DNA from: JADLBR01 sp020847615
GTDB lineage: Bacteria; Verrucomicrobiota; Verrucomicrobiia; JADLBR01
Direction of reading: 5' to 3'
Assembly: GCA_026646655.1 (NCBI GenBank)
Contig: JAPKHT010000001.1
Location: 74,210-138,209, forward strand
DNA: 64,000 nt
The notes beneath the pieces are model-generated. The model saw only the letters and a list, made by a program, of their open reading frames with translations. It was not told the origin of the DNA and did no database searches. The translations under genes and the position numbers were made by a program. This document shows positions 52,672 through 61,027 of this stretch, one piece after another (position 1 is the first letter of the stretch; every line of letters begins with the position of its first letter).

Positions 52672-54410
52672 ATCCCTGGGTCCACCACCTCACGGTGACG
52701 CCCCTGCTGGTGGTCCCGCTGGTCGCAGGAGCGTTCAGTTTTGAGGATCCCGCCGGGCCGCAGTTCACCGAAGCGGAGAGGCGGCTCCAGCGCGCAAGGG
52801 GGACCGGGGTCGTTCCGATGGTGCGAAGGGCCTTTGAGGCGGGCGCCGATTCGGTGGTGATTCCGCCGGGGGATTACCGCTTCGGCAAAGAGAGCTGGGG
52901 CAACGCCGGGCCGATCTATCCTCTGGAGTTTCGCGGCATGAGGCGGGATGCGGCGCATCCTTTCCGCATCATCGCCGAAGGCGTGACATTCTGGTTTGAT
53001 CTGCCCGCGGACCAGACGCCGCGGGCGCATTTCGCGCTCGGGTTCGCCGATAGCAGCCACGTCGCGCTGGAGGGCGCGACCCTCGACCGTGACCCGCGCG
53101 GCAACATGGAGGGGCGCATCACGCAGATCGATGATGTCGGCAACCGCATCGAGATCGAGGCCGCCGAAGGAACGCTCGTGCCGACCAGTTTCAACGGCGA
53201 TCTGAATCAGCGCCTTGTGCCGTTCAATGCCGACGGCACCTTTTGCACCGCCCTGTATGGGCTGCAGCGGCGACCGGGCCAACTGAGGTATCGCGATGTC
53301 GCCCAGGGCACTGGGCCGGGGCGATACTGGGTGAACCTCGACGAGAAATCCGAGCTGCTGAAGACGAATCGGGATCCGGGCTGGCGCCGGGCCTACGGCG
53401 AGGCGGGCACGCTGCAGGTCGGGGATGGGCTCTCCCTGGTCTACACGACAACCCAGGCGATCGGCGTCATCGATTGCACCGGCATGAGGTTCATCGGGAT
53501 CAAGATCTACATTAGCAAGGGCATGGCGCGCGAGTTCGGCGGAGGGGGTGGTCACCTATGGAAGGGCTGCTATTTCGGACCACGCCCCGTCACCTGCCAG
53601 TGGCAGGGCGCTGACGGTTTTCTCTCGGGCTGCATGGAGAGGGGTTCCACTTATGATGGCATCACGATGCTGCATACCACCGATGATGTCTTCAACATAA
53701 ACGGCTTCTGGGGTTACATCGAGGAGGTGGCGGGGAAGACCATTACCCTGCATAGGGATCACCAAATGCCCGCCCGCCCGGGCGATTGGCTAAACTTCTT
53801 CGATGGGCAGACCGGCCAACCGGTTGGCGTGGCCTCTGTCGACGGCATCGACGGCCAGGTCCTCACCCTGGACCGTGACGCCGTGCCCTTTGCCGGTTCG
53901 ATCGCCGAAAACCCGGGGCGCCAGTGCGACGGCTGGGTGATCCGTGACAGCGTCTTCACGGATTGCTACCAGCGACTGCTCGTCCAAGGGGGCAACGGCG
54001 GAGTCCTGCGCGATTGCAGATTTGTCCGCGTCGGATCCTGCGTCCGGCTCCACAGCACCTTTTTCTCCAAAAACGAGGGTGGCATCTGCCGCAACATCTC
54101 AATCCTCAACAACACCTTCGAGGATGTGGCGATCCACACTGATGGCGCGACCCTCACTGTGGGTTTTCAGCCCTTGAACCGCAAAGCCACCGCGCCCCTC
54201 CTGACAAATCTCGTCGTACGCGACAACACCTTCATCCATCCCGCGAAGCACGCCGTCGAATTCGATCTCGTCGCCGGTGGCGAGATCTCGGGCAATACCT
54301 TCCACCGGGGCGGTCCCGAGCCCATCCGGCTCGCTAATTGTACCAACGTCATCGTGCGCGAAAACCGGGCCATCCCTGGCCCCCCTGCGTCCGGGCCCGA
54401 TTCCCCGTAA
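52668..54410 (+). CDS. Secreted GH110-like parallel beta-helix protein
   Basis: 580 residues with a signal peptide (VTPLLVVPLVAGAFS), coupled to the lyase by an ATGA overlap. It opens with AFEAGADSVVIPPGDYRFGK, typical of GH110/GH28-like helices. The turn at about 325-346 (GSTYDGITMLHTTDDVFNIN, with acidic residues 339-340) resembles the GH110 active-site segment. Later turns (VVRDNTFIHPAKHAVEFDLV) close the helix. GH110 enzymes remove alpha-1,3-linked galactose. I treat that activity as a hypothesis. It resembles the gene at 33897 in overall plan. Confidence 0.78.
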   Translation: MNPWVHHLTVTPLLVVPLVAGAFSFEDPAGPQFTEAERRLQRARGTGVVPMVRRAFEAGADSVVIPPGDYRFGKESWGNAGPIYPLEFRGMRRDAAHPFRIIAEGVTFWFDLPADQTPRAHFALGFADSSHVALEGATLDRDPRGNMEGRITQIDDVGNRIEIEAAEGTLVPTSFNGDLNQRLVPFNADGTFCTALYGLQRRPGQLRYRDVAQGTGPGRYWVNLDEKSELLKTNRDPGWRRAYGEAGTLQVGDGLSLVYTTTQAIGVIDCTGMRFIGIKIYISKGMAREFGGGGGHLWKGCYFGPRPVTCQWQGADGFLSGCMERGSTYDGITMLHTTDDVFNINGFWGYIEEVAGKTITLHRDHQMPARPGDWLNFFDGQTGQPVGVASVDGIDGQVLTLDRDAVPFAGSIAENPGRQCDGWVIRDSVFTDCYQRLLVQGGNGGVLRDCRFVRVGSCVRLHSTFFSKNEGGICRNISILNNTFEDVAIHTDGATLTVGFQPLNRKATAPLLTNLVVRDNTFIHPAKHAVEFDLVAGGEISGNTFHRGGPEPIRLANCTNVIVRENRAIPGPPASGPDSP

Positions 54411-54599
54411 AGCGTCGCTGCAGGAGAGGGTCCATGCGTCGCCCTCGACGAGGCGTGCGGGCAACCGAAGCTGGGGCCCGGGGGTGAGAGGCCTTCTCGC
54501 TCGACCCCTGGCAGGCCCGGGGACTAGGGTATTCCCATGGCACGAGTTGTCTCTTCGGCATCCACGGTCGTCATGGACGCTTTGTTCTTGAGGTGGCCG

Positions 54600-55550
54600 A
54601 TGCCGGGCCGGTGGCGGACGTCCGCCGCGCTGTTCGTGGCGTGCCTGTTGGGTTGGCCCGGGCTCGCGCTATGGGGGGCCAATCCGAAGGCCAAGCAGGG
54701 CAACAGCGACGACATGTGGGTCACCTCGCCCGTGCCGGAACTGCCGGTGGGAGTCACGCACCATACCTTCCGGAGCGATGCGATGGGGCGCGACGTGGGT
54801 TACTGCGTCTACCTGCCCCCAAGTTATGAGCGGGAGCCCCTCCGTCGCTACCCCGTCATCTATCACCTGCACGGGGCCGGGGGAAACGAGACGCGGGCCG
54901 TGTATTCGGCCACCGTCCTGAACGGGGGCATCATCGCGGGCAAGTGGCCCGAGATGATCATGGTCTTCCCGAATGGCGGGCGCGCCACGATGTATCAGGA
55001 CTCTGGCGACGGACGGTTCATGGCCGAGACGATGGTCATCCGGGAACTCATCCCCCACATCGACAAGACCTATCGGACCATCGCCGATCGCAAGGCGCGC
55101 TGCATCGAGGGTTTCAGCATGGGTGGGCGCGGCTCGACCCATCTCGCCATGCGATACCCCGAGATGTTTGGATCGCTCTTTAACCAGAGCGGGAATGTCT
55201 ATCACGTCTCCGACACCTCGAAGGGGCCAAACGCCTACCTCGGTGACGATCCCGCTCGATTGCGGGACAACGACCCGTACCTGAACCTCAAAAAGAATCT
55301 GGGCTCTATCAAGGCGAACCTCCGCATCCAGGTCGCCTGCGGCACCGCCGATCCCGAACATCTCACAACCGTGCGGGAGTATCACGCCGCGCTGACAGCC
55401 CATGGCGTGGAACACGCCTATTTCGAGGTCGAGGGGCTCGATCACAACCAGAAGAAGATGATCGATGGCCGCAGGGACACGTGGTTCGATTTTCACATCG
55501 AGTCGCTGAATCGGAACCAGATCTCTCTCCACTATCAGGGGAAGCGATGA
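54600..55550 (+). CDS. Secreted esterase D-family hydrolase (CE1-like)
   Basis: 316 residues. ATG 54600 is chosen because GAGG (54590-54593) lies 6 bases upstream and it opens directly into a signal peptide (SAALFVACLLGWPGLALWGA); upstream in-frame ATGs at 54537 and 54573 are weaker. The esterase fold shows RYPVIYHLHGAGGNE, the nucleophile elbow EGFSMGGRG (S173), and a histidine in FEVEGLDHNQKK. CE1-type enzymes remove acetyl or feruloyl groups from polysaccharides. It overlaps the following sulfatase (ATGA). The 189 bp before it contain no recognisable element. Confidence 0.88.
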   Translation: MPGRWRTSAALFVACLLGWPGLALWGANPKAKQGNSDDMWVTSPVPELPVGVTHHTFRSDAMGRDVGYCVYLPPSYEREPLRRYPVIYHLHGAGGNETRAVYSATVLNGGIIAGKWPEMIMVFPNGGRATMYQDSGDGRFMAETMVIRELIPHIDKTYRTIADRKARCIEGFSMGGRGSTHLAMRYPEMFGSLFNQSGNVYHVSDTSKGPNAYLGDDPARLRDNDPYLNLKKNLGSIKANLRIQVACGTADPEHLTTVREYHAALTAHGVEHAYFEVEGLDHNQKKMIDGRRDTWFDFHIESLNRNQISLHYQGKR

Positions 55551-57091
55551 TGCGCTATCTGACCTCGGTCGTTCTGGGTTTAGCGTGCGGGGCCCTTTCG
55601 GCCGCGGCCCCCGCGCCGAGGCCGAACATCTTGGTCGCGATCTCAGACGACCAGTCGTGGGCCCACGCCTCGGCCTATGGGTGCAAGGCGGTGCGGACAC
55701 CGGCCTTCGACCGCGTGGCCAGGGACGGGGTGTTATTCAAGAATGCCTTTGGGGCCTCGCCGGGGTGCAGCCCGTGCCGCGCCGCGCTGCTCACGGGGCG
55801 CCACACGTGGATGATCGAGGAGGCCGGAACCCACGCCAGTTCGTTCCCGGCGAAGTATGTGACGTATCCCGACCTGTTGGAGAAGGATGGCTACTTCGTC
55901 GGCTACACCGGCAAGGGATGGGGGCCGGGCGACTGGAAGATCAGCGGGCGCGGGCGGAACCCGGCGGGCACGGAGTTCAGCGGGATGAAGAACAAGCCGC
56001 CGCATAAGGGGATCAACCAGAACGACTATGCCGGAAATTTTTCCGAGTTTCTGCAGGCGCGGCCGGCGGGCAAGCCTTTCTGTTTCTGGTATGGAGCCAC
56101 GGAGCCGCATCGCGGTTATGAGAAGGGTTCCGGCGCCAAGGCCGGCAAGGCCCTCGCGGACGTATCGGTGCCGCCATTCCTGCCGGACGCGTCCGAGATC
56201 CGATCCGACATCCTGGATTATCTCGTCGAGATCGAGTGGTTTGACGCGCACTTGGGCCGAATGCTGGAGGCGCTGGAGAAGTCGGGGGAACTGCAGAACA
56301 CTCTGGTGATCGTCACCTCGGATAACGGCATGCCCTTTCCCCGGGCCAAGGCGAACTGCTACGAGTACGGCATCCATATGCCCCTGGCCATCTGCTGGGG
56401 CGCCCGGGTGCCCGGCGGCCGCGTGGTGGAAGATCTCGTCGGCTTCGTGGATCTGACCGCCACGATCCTTGGGGCGGCGGGCGTCAACCATCCCTCGCGC
56501 GAGTTCCCCCTCGTTGGCCGGAGCCTCTTGGCGCTTCTCACGTCGGGGAGACAGGGCGCCATCGAACCGGGACGGGATGCCGTCTTTGCCGCGCGCGAGC
56601 GCCACTCCTCATCACGGTATAATAACTGGACCTATCCCCAGCGGGCCATCCGCACGCCGCGGTTCCTATACGTGCGCAACTTCCGGCCGGATCGCTGGCC
56701 GGCGGGCGATCCCGTCGTGCTGTCCGAAGACAAGAAGGGCGGGGGATCCCCCGGAACGCCGCATTCCGGGTACAAGGATATCGATGGATCGCCGAGCCTT
56801 GAGTTCCTCATCGCGGGGGCCGATGACCCGCGGGTCCGGCCATTCCTCGACCTCGCTGTGGCCAAGCGGCCCGCCGAGGAACTCTTCGACATCCGCGAAG
56901 ATCCCGGTTGCCTCAAGAACCTCGCGGATGACCCGGGCTTCGCCGCGACCCGCGCCGAGCTGGCGGGACGCCTTGAGCGCGGACTGCGCGAGACCGGCGA
57001 TCCGCGGATCTTGGACGGCGGCGAGATCTGGGAGAGCTATCCGCGCTACAGCCCCATCCGGGAGTTTCCCGAACCCAAGGAATCCCCATGA
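55547..57091 (+). CDS. Sulfatase (S1 family), heparan-N-sulfatase (sulfamidase)-like
   Basis: 514 residues with a signal peptide. Start at the first of two adjacent ATGs, behind AGGGGAAG and overlapping the esterase stop. The branch is that of N-sulfoglucosamine sulfohydrolase: VAISDDQSWAHASAYG, GYTGKGWGPGDWK, YGATEPHRGYEKGSG and VTSDNGMPFPRAKANCYE. The formylglycine site is C74-S-P-C-R, so the variable position is a second cysteine. Related enzymes act on N-sulfated or other sulfated sugars in algal and animal glycans. It is coupled to the following hydrolase gene. Confidence 0.93.
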   Translation: MMRYLTSVVLGLACGALSAAAPAPRPNILVAISDDQSWAHASAYGCKAVRTPAFDRVARDGVLFKNAFGASPGCSPCRAALLTGRHTWMIEEAGTHASSFPAKYVTYPDLLEKDGYFVGYTGKGWGPGDWKISGRGRNPAGTEFSGMKNKPPHKGINQNDYAGNFSEFLQARPAGKPFCFWYGATEPHRGYEKGSGAKAGKALADVSVPPFLPDASEIRSDILDYLVEIEWFDAHLGRMLEALEKSGELQNTLVIVTSDNGMPFPRAKANCYEYGIHMPLAICWGARVPGGRVVEDLVGFVDLTATILGAAGVNHPSREFPLVGRSLLALLTSGRQGAIEPGRDAVFAARERHSSSRYNNWTYPQRAIRTPRFLYVRNFRPDRWPAGDPVVLSEDKKGGGSPGTPHSGYKDIDGSPSLEFLIAGADDPRVRPFLDLAVAKRPAEELFDIREDPGCLKNLADDPGFAATRAELAGRLERGLRETGDPRILDGGEIWESYPRYSPIREFPEPKESP

Positions 57092-57981
57092 GAGCCATCC
57101 TCGTCACGATCGCCGTCGCATGGCTGATGCCCGCGCCCGCATCGCTCGCCGCCAGGAAGGCGGACGACGACGCCCCGCCCGGCAAGGTCTATGTCTACAA
57201 GCACTCCGCCGGCAAACCGCGCCAGATGGAGATCTATTTCCCGGAGGGCCATGACCCCGCGAAGGCGAATGTCCCCGGCGTGATCCTGTTCCACGGCGGC
57301 GGATGGACGGGCGGAGGCCTCACCCAATTCCGGGCCGCGTGCCACTACTTCGCCGGACGCGGGCTGGTGGCCGCGACGGCGGAATACCAGATGCTGTCCA
57401 AGGCGGATGCCGCCAAGTTGCCCGCGGGCGAAACCAAGAAGCGCGTCTGCATCACCGACGCCAAGAGCGCGATCCGCTGGTTCAAGCAGCACGCGGGCGA
57501 ATTGGGCATCGATCCGGCGCGCATCATCACCGGAGGCGGTTCCGCGGGCGGCCACGTCTCCGCGCTCGCCACGTTGAATCCGGGACTCAACGATCCCGAA
57601 GACCCAAAAGACATAGACAGTTCGGTCGTCGCCTACCTGTGGTTCAATCCCGCCTTCACGTCGGCGGACCGCGACGATCCGGAGGTCGATGTCCTCCGCC
57701 ACCTCAAGGCCGACATGGCCCCGGCCATCGCCTTTTTTGGCACGGAGGACACCTGGAAGCAGGGCTGGGACGCGGCCCACGAAAAATTGAAATCCCTCGG
57801 CAACAGCACCACGGAGCTGTGGTTGGCCGAAGGGCAGGGGCATAGCTTTTTCAATAGAGACCCGTGGCGCGCGCTGACCCTCATCGCAGCCGACCGTTTC
57901 CTGGTGCGACGGGGGTGGCTCTCTGGCGATCCGACGCTCGCGCCGCCCGCCGGCGGGGAGAAGTTGGTCAAGGCGCGCTGA
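57088..57981 (+). CDS. Secreted alpha/beta-hydrolase, BD-FAE/hormone-sensitive-lipase-like
   Basis: 297 residues with a signal peptide (MRAILVTIAVAWLMPAPASLAA), overlapping the sulfatase stop. Shows the oxyanion motif ILFHGGGWTGGG (H69-G72), the nucleophile GGGSAGGHVSA (S152), FFGTEDTWKQGWD with the acidic residue and EGQGHSFFNRD with histidine. The bifunctional acetylxylan/feruloyl esterase group shares this pattern. Third gene of an esterase-sulfatase-esterase run (54.6-58.0 kb). Its TGA is also the opening of a type B repeat. Confidence 0.88.
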   Translation: MRAILVTIAVAWLMPAPASLAARKADDDAPPGKVYVYKHSAGKPRQMEIYFPEGHDPAKANVPGVILFHGGGWTGGGLTQFRAACHYFAGRGLVAATAEYQMLSKADAAKLPAGETKKRVCITDAKSAIRWFKQHAGELGIDPARIITGGGSAGGHVSALATLNPGLNDPEDPKDIDSSVVAYLWFNPAFTSADRDDPEVDVLRHLKADMAPAIAFFGTEDTWKQGWDAAHEKLKSLGNSTTELWLAEGQGHSFFNRDPWRALTLIAADRFLVRRGWLSGDPTLAPPAGGEKLVKAR

Positions 57982-58251
57982 CTCGAAAATTTCGATTGCC
58001 CGCAAAGAGCGGCCCGGGGACGGTCCGTACTCCACAGGCCTTCGGCCGAAATGCGGCGACATCCTGAGACAGCGTCAACGCGTCCTGACAGCGACCCATT
58101 TCGCGCGCAGCGCTTTGGAGTGCGGTGCGTCCTCGCACCGCTTTGCGCTGAAGCGGCTGAGAGATTTTTTCCTCCGGCGGTCCGGCAACCGCCGGACCAG
58201 ACGGGCTGCGTCGAAAATTCCGGTGGTCTAACGCGTGAGCCTTTGGCTGCC
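57979..58251 (+). repeat. Long intergenic repeat, type B, copy 2, fused to a partial type C unit
   Basis: TGACTCGAAAATTTCG begins at the stop codon. GGCCCGGGGACGGTCCG, CCACAGGCCTTCGGCCGAAA and the hairpin GCGGTGCG-TCCT-CGCACCGC at 58122-58141 follow in the same order as at 27637. The loop differs in one base while both stem arms match. A decayed type C unit (TCGAAAATTCCGG and ACGCGTGAGCCTTTGG) ends it. The 80 bp up to the GH43 start hold no gene. Confidence 0.78.
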
Positions 58252-58339
58252 AAGGCGTCACGGCGTCGGCTGCGTTTTCATCGGGCGGTTCTCCTCTGGC
58301 CCGCTTGCCAGGGAACGGGAGTTCCGATTGAATGCTGGG

Positions 58340-59275
58340 ATGATGATCCGGCTGGTGGCGGTTGCGGTGGGGCTTGCGTTCGCCCCGATGGCGGTTTCCG
58401 GCGCCGCCGCGACCTTTGAGAACCCGCTCATTTCGGGAAACCTCGCGGACCCCGCCGTGATCCGCCACGGGGGCATGTATTACCTGTATGCGACCGGCGA
58501 GGTGGACGGGGATAAAGGGACGCGCGTGTATACGTCCAAAGATCTCGTGCGATGGGAGCAGGGTCCCGTCGTGTTTCGGCCGGGTCGGCCGCACGTGTGG
58601 GCCCCTGACGTGTGGCGCGATCCGGGTTCCGGGAAGTTCTACCTGTATTACACGGTCAACCAGACCGTGGGCGTTGCGCAGGCCGATGGGCCGACCGGGC
58701 CGTTCGTTGAGGTGAAGAAGTTTTTCGACAAGGCGATCGACGCGCACCTCTTCCGCGATGAGGATGGAAAACTCTACCTCTATTACGTGCAGTTCCCGGG
58801 CTTTCGCATCAAGGTGCAGCCCATGGCGGGACCCACCGAACCCGCGGGCGATTCAAAGGTGGTGCTGCAACCCGAGGCCGAATGGGAAAAGCGAGCGGGC
58901 CATGTCACCGAGGGCCCGTGGATGATCAAGCGGCAGGGGCGCTATTACCTGCTCTACAGCGGATCAGGCGCCGATACGCCGGAATATGCGGTCGGGTATG
59001 CGACCGCGGAGAATCCGATGGGGCCATTCCATCGGGCGAAGCACAACCCCATCATACGGCGTTCGGAGGGGCTCTTTGGCCCCGGTCACGGGTGCGCCAT
59101 CCAGGATGACGCCGGCCAGTGGTGGCATATCTATCACCAGAAGCGGACCGACCGGATCGAGTGGGATCGCTTCATCGCGATGGATCCGCTCTGGTTCGAT
59201 CCGGATGGCAACCTGCATGGTCGGGCCACCCGCGGGGTGCCGCAACCGGCGCCCGACATTTCCGGGGAGCGTTGA
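58340..59275 (+). CDS. GH43 family glycosidase (beta-xylosidase/arabinofuranosidase/galactosidase-like)
   Basis: 311 residues with a short signal peptide; an in-frame extension upstream lies in the repeat and is rejected. Five-bladed propeller with the three GH43 carboxylates in order: ISGNLADPAVI (D37, general base), AIDAHLFRDEDG (D134, pKa modulator) and VTEGPWMIK (E191, general acid). HVWAPDVWRD and GPGHGCAIQD are other blade markers. Inverting hydrolysis of arabinose, xylose or galactose is expected. A glycosidase tail follows immediately (see the adjacent pseudogene). Confidence 0.92.
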   Translation: MMIRLVAVAVGLAFAPMAVSGAAATFENPLISGNLADPAVIRHGGMYYLYATGEVDGDKGTRVYTSKDLVRWEQGPVVFRPGRPHVWAPDVWRDPGSGKFYLYYTVNQTVGVAQADGPTGPFVEVKKFFDKAIDAHLFRDEDGKLYLYYVQFPGFRIKVQPMAGPTEPAGDSKVVLQPEAEWEKRAGHVTEGPWMIKRQGRYYLLYSGSGADTPEYAVGYATAENPMGPFHRAKHNPIIRRSEGLFGPGHGCAIQDDAGQWWHIYHQKRTDRIEWDRFIAMDPLWFDPDGNLHGRATRGVPQPAPDISGER

Positions 59276-59616
59276 CGAAGGGGCATCACATCCTGTGCGC
59301 GATGGCGTGGGATCCCAGGTGCTACGCCGTCATTTATGTGCCGCGCGATTACACGGATAAGAAAGACTGGGTACCCGCGCGTTCGCCGATGGCAACGCGT
59401 TGTCCGTGGTTCTGAACAACCTCTCGGATCAAGGCAAGGATGTCTCGCTGGACATGCCCCGGGCGAAGGCCATGACGATCCGGCGGTTTGGTCGGAATGC
59501 GGACCAGACGCCATATCGCCGCGAGGGGCCACTGGCGTCAGCCCGCGCGCTATCTTTGGAGGGTCGGGAGACCGCCGTGATCAGGGCCGACTACGGCAAG
59601 GCGTTGGCCGTGCCGG
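59276..59616 (+). pseudogene. Frameshifted C-terminal fragment of a glycosidase
   Basis: Directly behind the GH43 stop, one frame reads HHILCAMAWDPRCYAVIYV-PRDYTDKKDW. A second frame continues RAFADGNALSVVLNN, then LSDQGKDVSLDMP and ALSLEGRETAVIRADY. The join sits near 59370-59385, where the frame must shift by one base. The second part resembles the terminal beta-domain of agarase-type (GH86/GH50) or other large glycosidases. No catalytic domain or start remains, so it looks like the decayed 3' end of a deleted gene. The parent family is a guess. Confidence 0.5.
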
Positions 59617-59639
59617 TGGAGTCCGGGTCGGATGCCGGG

Positions 59640-59680
59640 GTCAAGAATCGCCATCCGGAGGTCAATTTTCGCCATTCTTC
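59640..59680 (+). repeat. Intergenic repeat, type A, copy 3
   Basis: GTCAAGAATCGCCATCCGGA then GGTCAATTTTCGCCATTC; same spacing of GTCAA words as at 25677 and 44520. It stands just after the broken glycosidase tail, with the fucosidase start about 100 bp downstream. Confidence 0.7.
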
Positions 59681-59782
59681 TTTGTGGGGGCGAGGGTCAT
59701 GCTCGTTCCGTCCGGCCCCGGGCACGAGCCACAGGGGGGGAATGCGCGGCTCGCCGGAGGTATGGGCGGCGACGGAGGTGAG

Positions 59783-61027
59783 TTGAAAACGCGAAAGTCG
59801 ATTTGGGGTGCGGTGGGAAGGCGGACGCGGGCCGTCATGGGCCTTGGGTCATTATCGGGGGCGTTCGCCATGACCGTGACTGGCGCCGACGCGGTCAGCC
59901 CCCCGGGTCTGGCGTCGGAACTGGAGCGCGTTGAAAGGACCATCGGCGCCGGGCCCTATCGGCCCGAGTGGATTTCCCTCAAGGCGCACAAGGATCCCGA
60001 GTGGTTTCGTGATGCCAAGTTCGGCATTTACACCCATTGGGGACCGGTGAGCGTCGGGGCGGAGGACGGCCCCGGCGGCGTGCAGTGGTACGGGAAGAAC
60101 ATGTACGAGCCCAAGAGCCCCACCTTCGAATATCACAGGCGGAAATACGGGGATCAGAAAGAGGTGGGCTACAAGGACATGATCCCGAAGTTCACGGCGG
60201 AGAAGTTTGATGCCGCGGACTGGGCGGAGCTATTTGCCAAATCCGGGGCCAAGTTTGCCGGGCCGGTGGCCGTTCACCACGACAACTTTGCCATGTGGGA
60301 CTCGCGGGTCACGCGCTGGAACAGCGTTGCCATGGGGCCCCGGCGCGACATCACGGGCGAACTGGAGAAGGCCATCCGCGCGCGCGGCCTGAGGTTCATC
60401 ACGACCTTTCATCATGGCTTCGCCTGGCAATACTTCGAGCCGGCGTTCAAGTTTGACGGGGCGGATCCTCGGAATGCCGATCTCTACACGGAGCCGCACG
60501 AACCCAAGGCGCCGCCCAGCCGGAGCTTCTTGGACACGTGGCTGGCGATGGTGACCGAGGTGCTGTATCGCTATCAGCCCGACCTCATCTGGTTCGATTT
60601 CGAGCTGGAGGCCGTGATCACGCCCGAATACCAGCGCCGGATGTTCGCCGCCACATACAACTGGGCGGAGGCCCAGCGCCGGGAGATCGGGGTGGCCCAC
60701 AAGCACCGCAATATCCATGAGCACACCGGCATCCTCGACTTTGAGCGCGGCCGCGAGGACCGGTTGGTGCCCTACCCGTGGCTGACGGACACATCCGTAG
60801 GCCCGTGGTTTCACCAGGAGTCTGAGAAATTCAAGACGGTGGACCAACTGGTCGACGTGCTCGTGGACATCGTGGCGAAGAATGGCTGCATGCTGCTGAA
60901 CGTGGGACCGCTGGCCGACGGCACCATCCCGGAGGAGGGCCGGCGACTGCTCCTGGGCATGGGCGACTGGTTGCGGGTCAACGGAGAAGCGATTTTTGGC
61001 ACGCGGCCATGGAAGGTCTATGGGTAG
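59783..61027 (+). CDS. Alpha-L-fucosidase (GH29), truncated by an in-frame amber codon
   Basis: 414 residues as read. TTG 59783 is favoured because GGAGG (59774-59778) precedes it and a basic N-region follows (MKTRKS); ATG 59762 is the alternative. A twin-arginine-like signal (GRRTRAVMGLGS) is possible. Catalytic-barrel motifs are complete: FGIYTHWGPVSVG, PVAVHHDNFAMWDS, TFHHGFAWQ, the nucleophile in LIWFDFELE (D272) and GCMLLNVGPLADG. Translation ends GTRPWKVYG-TAG, exactly where other fucosidases read VYGEGP. The same frame then continues through a normal C-terminal domain (see next entry). The barrel is intact and may still be active. Confidence 0.88.
   Translation: MKTRKSIWGAVGRRTRAVMGLGSLSGAFAMTVTGADAVSPPGLASELERVERTIGAGPYRPEWISLKAHKDPEWFRDAKFGIYTHWGPVSVGAEDGPGGVQWYGKNMYEPKSPTFEYHRRKYGDQKEVGYKDMIPKFTAEKFDAADWAELFAKSGAKFAGPVAVHHDNFAMWDSRVTRWNSVAMGPRRDITGELEKAIRARGLRFITTFHHGFAWQYFEPAFKFDGADPRNADLYTEPHEPKAPPSRSFLDTWLAMVTEVLYRYQPDLIWFDFELEAVITPEYQRRMFAATYNWAEAQRREIGVAHKHRNIHEHTGILDFERGREDRLVPYPWLTDTSVGPWFHQESEKFKTVDQLVDVLVDIVAKNGCMLLNVGPLADGTIPEEGRRLLLGMGDWLRVNGEAIFGTRPWKVYG

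Noticed and set aside
58081..58334. Small open frames in the 57.98-58.34 kb gap
   Set aside because: They consist of repeat B/C sequence, have no ribosome-binding site or protein-like conservation, and are not kept in the copy at 27637.
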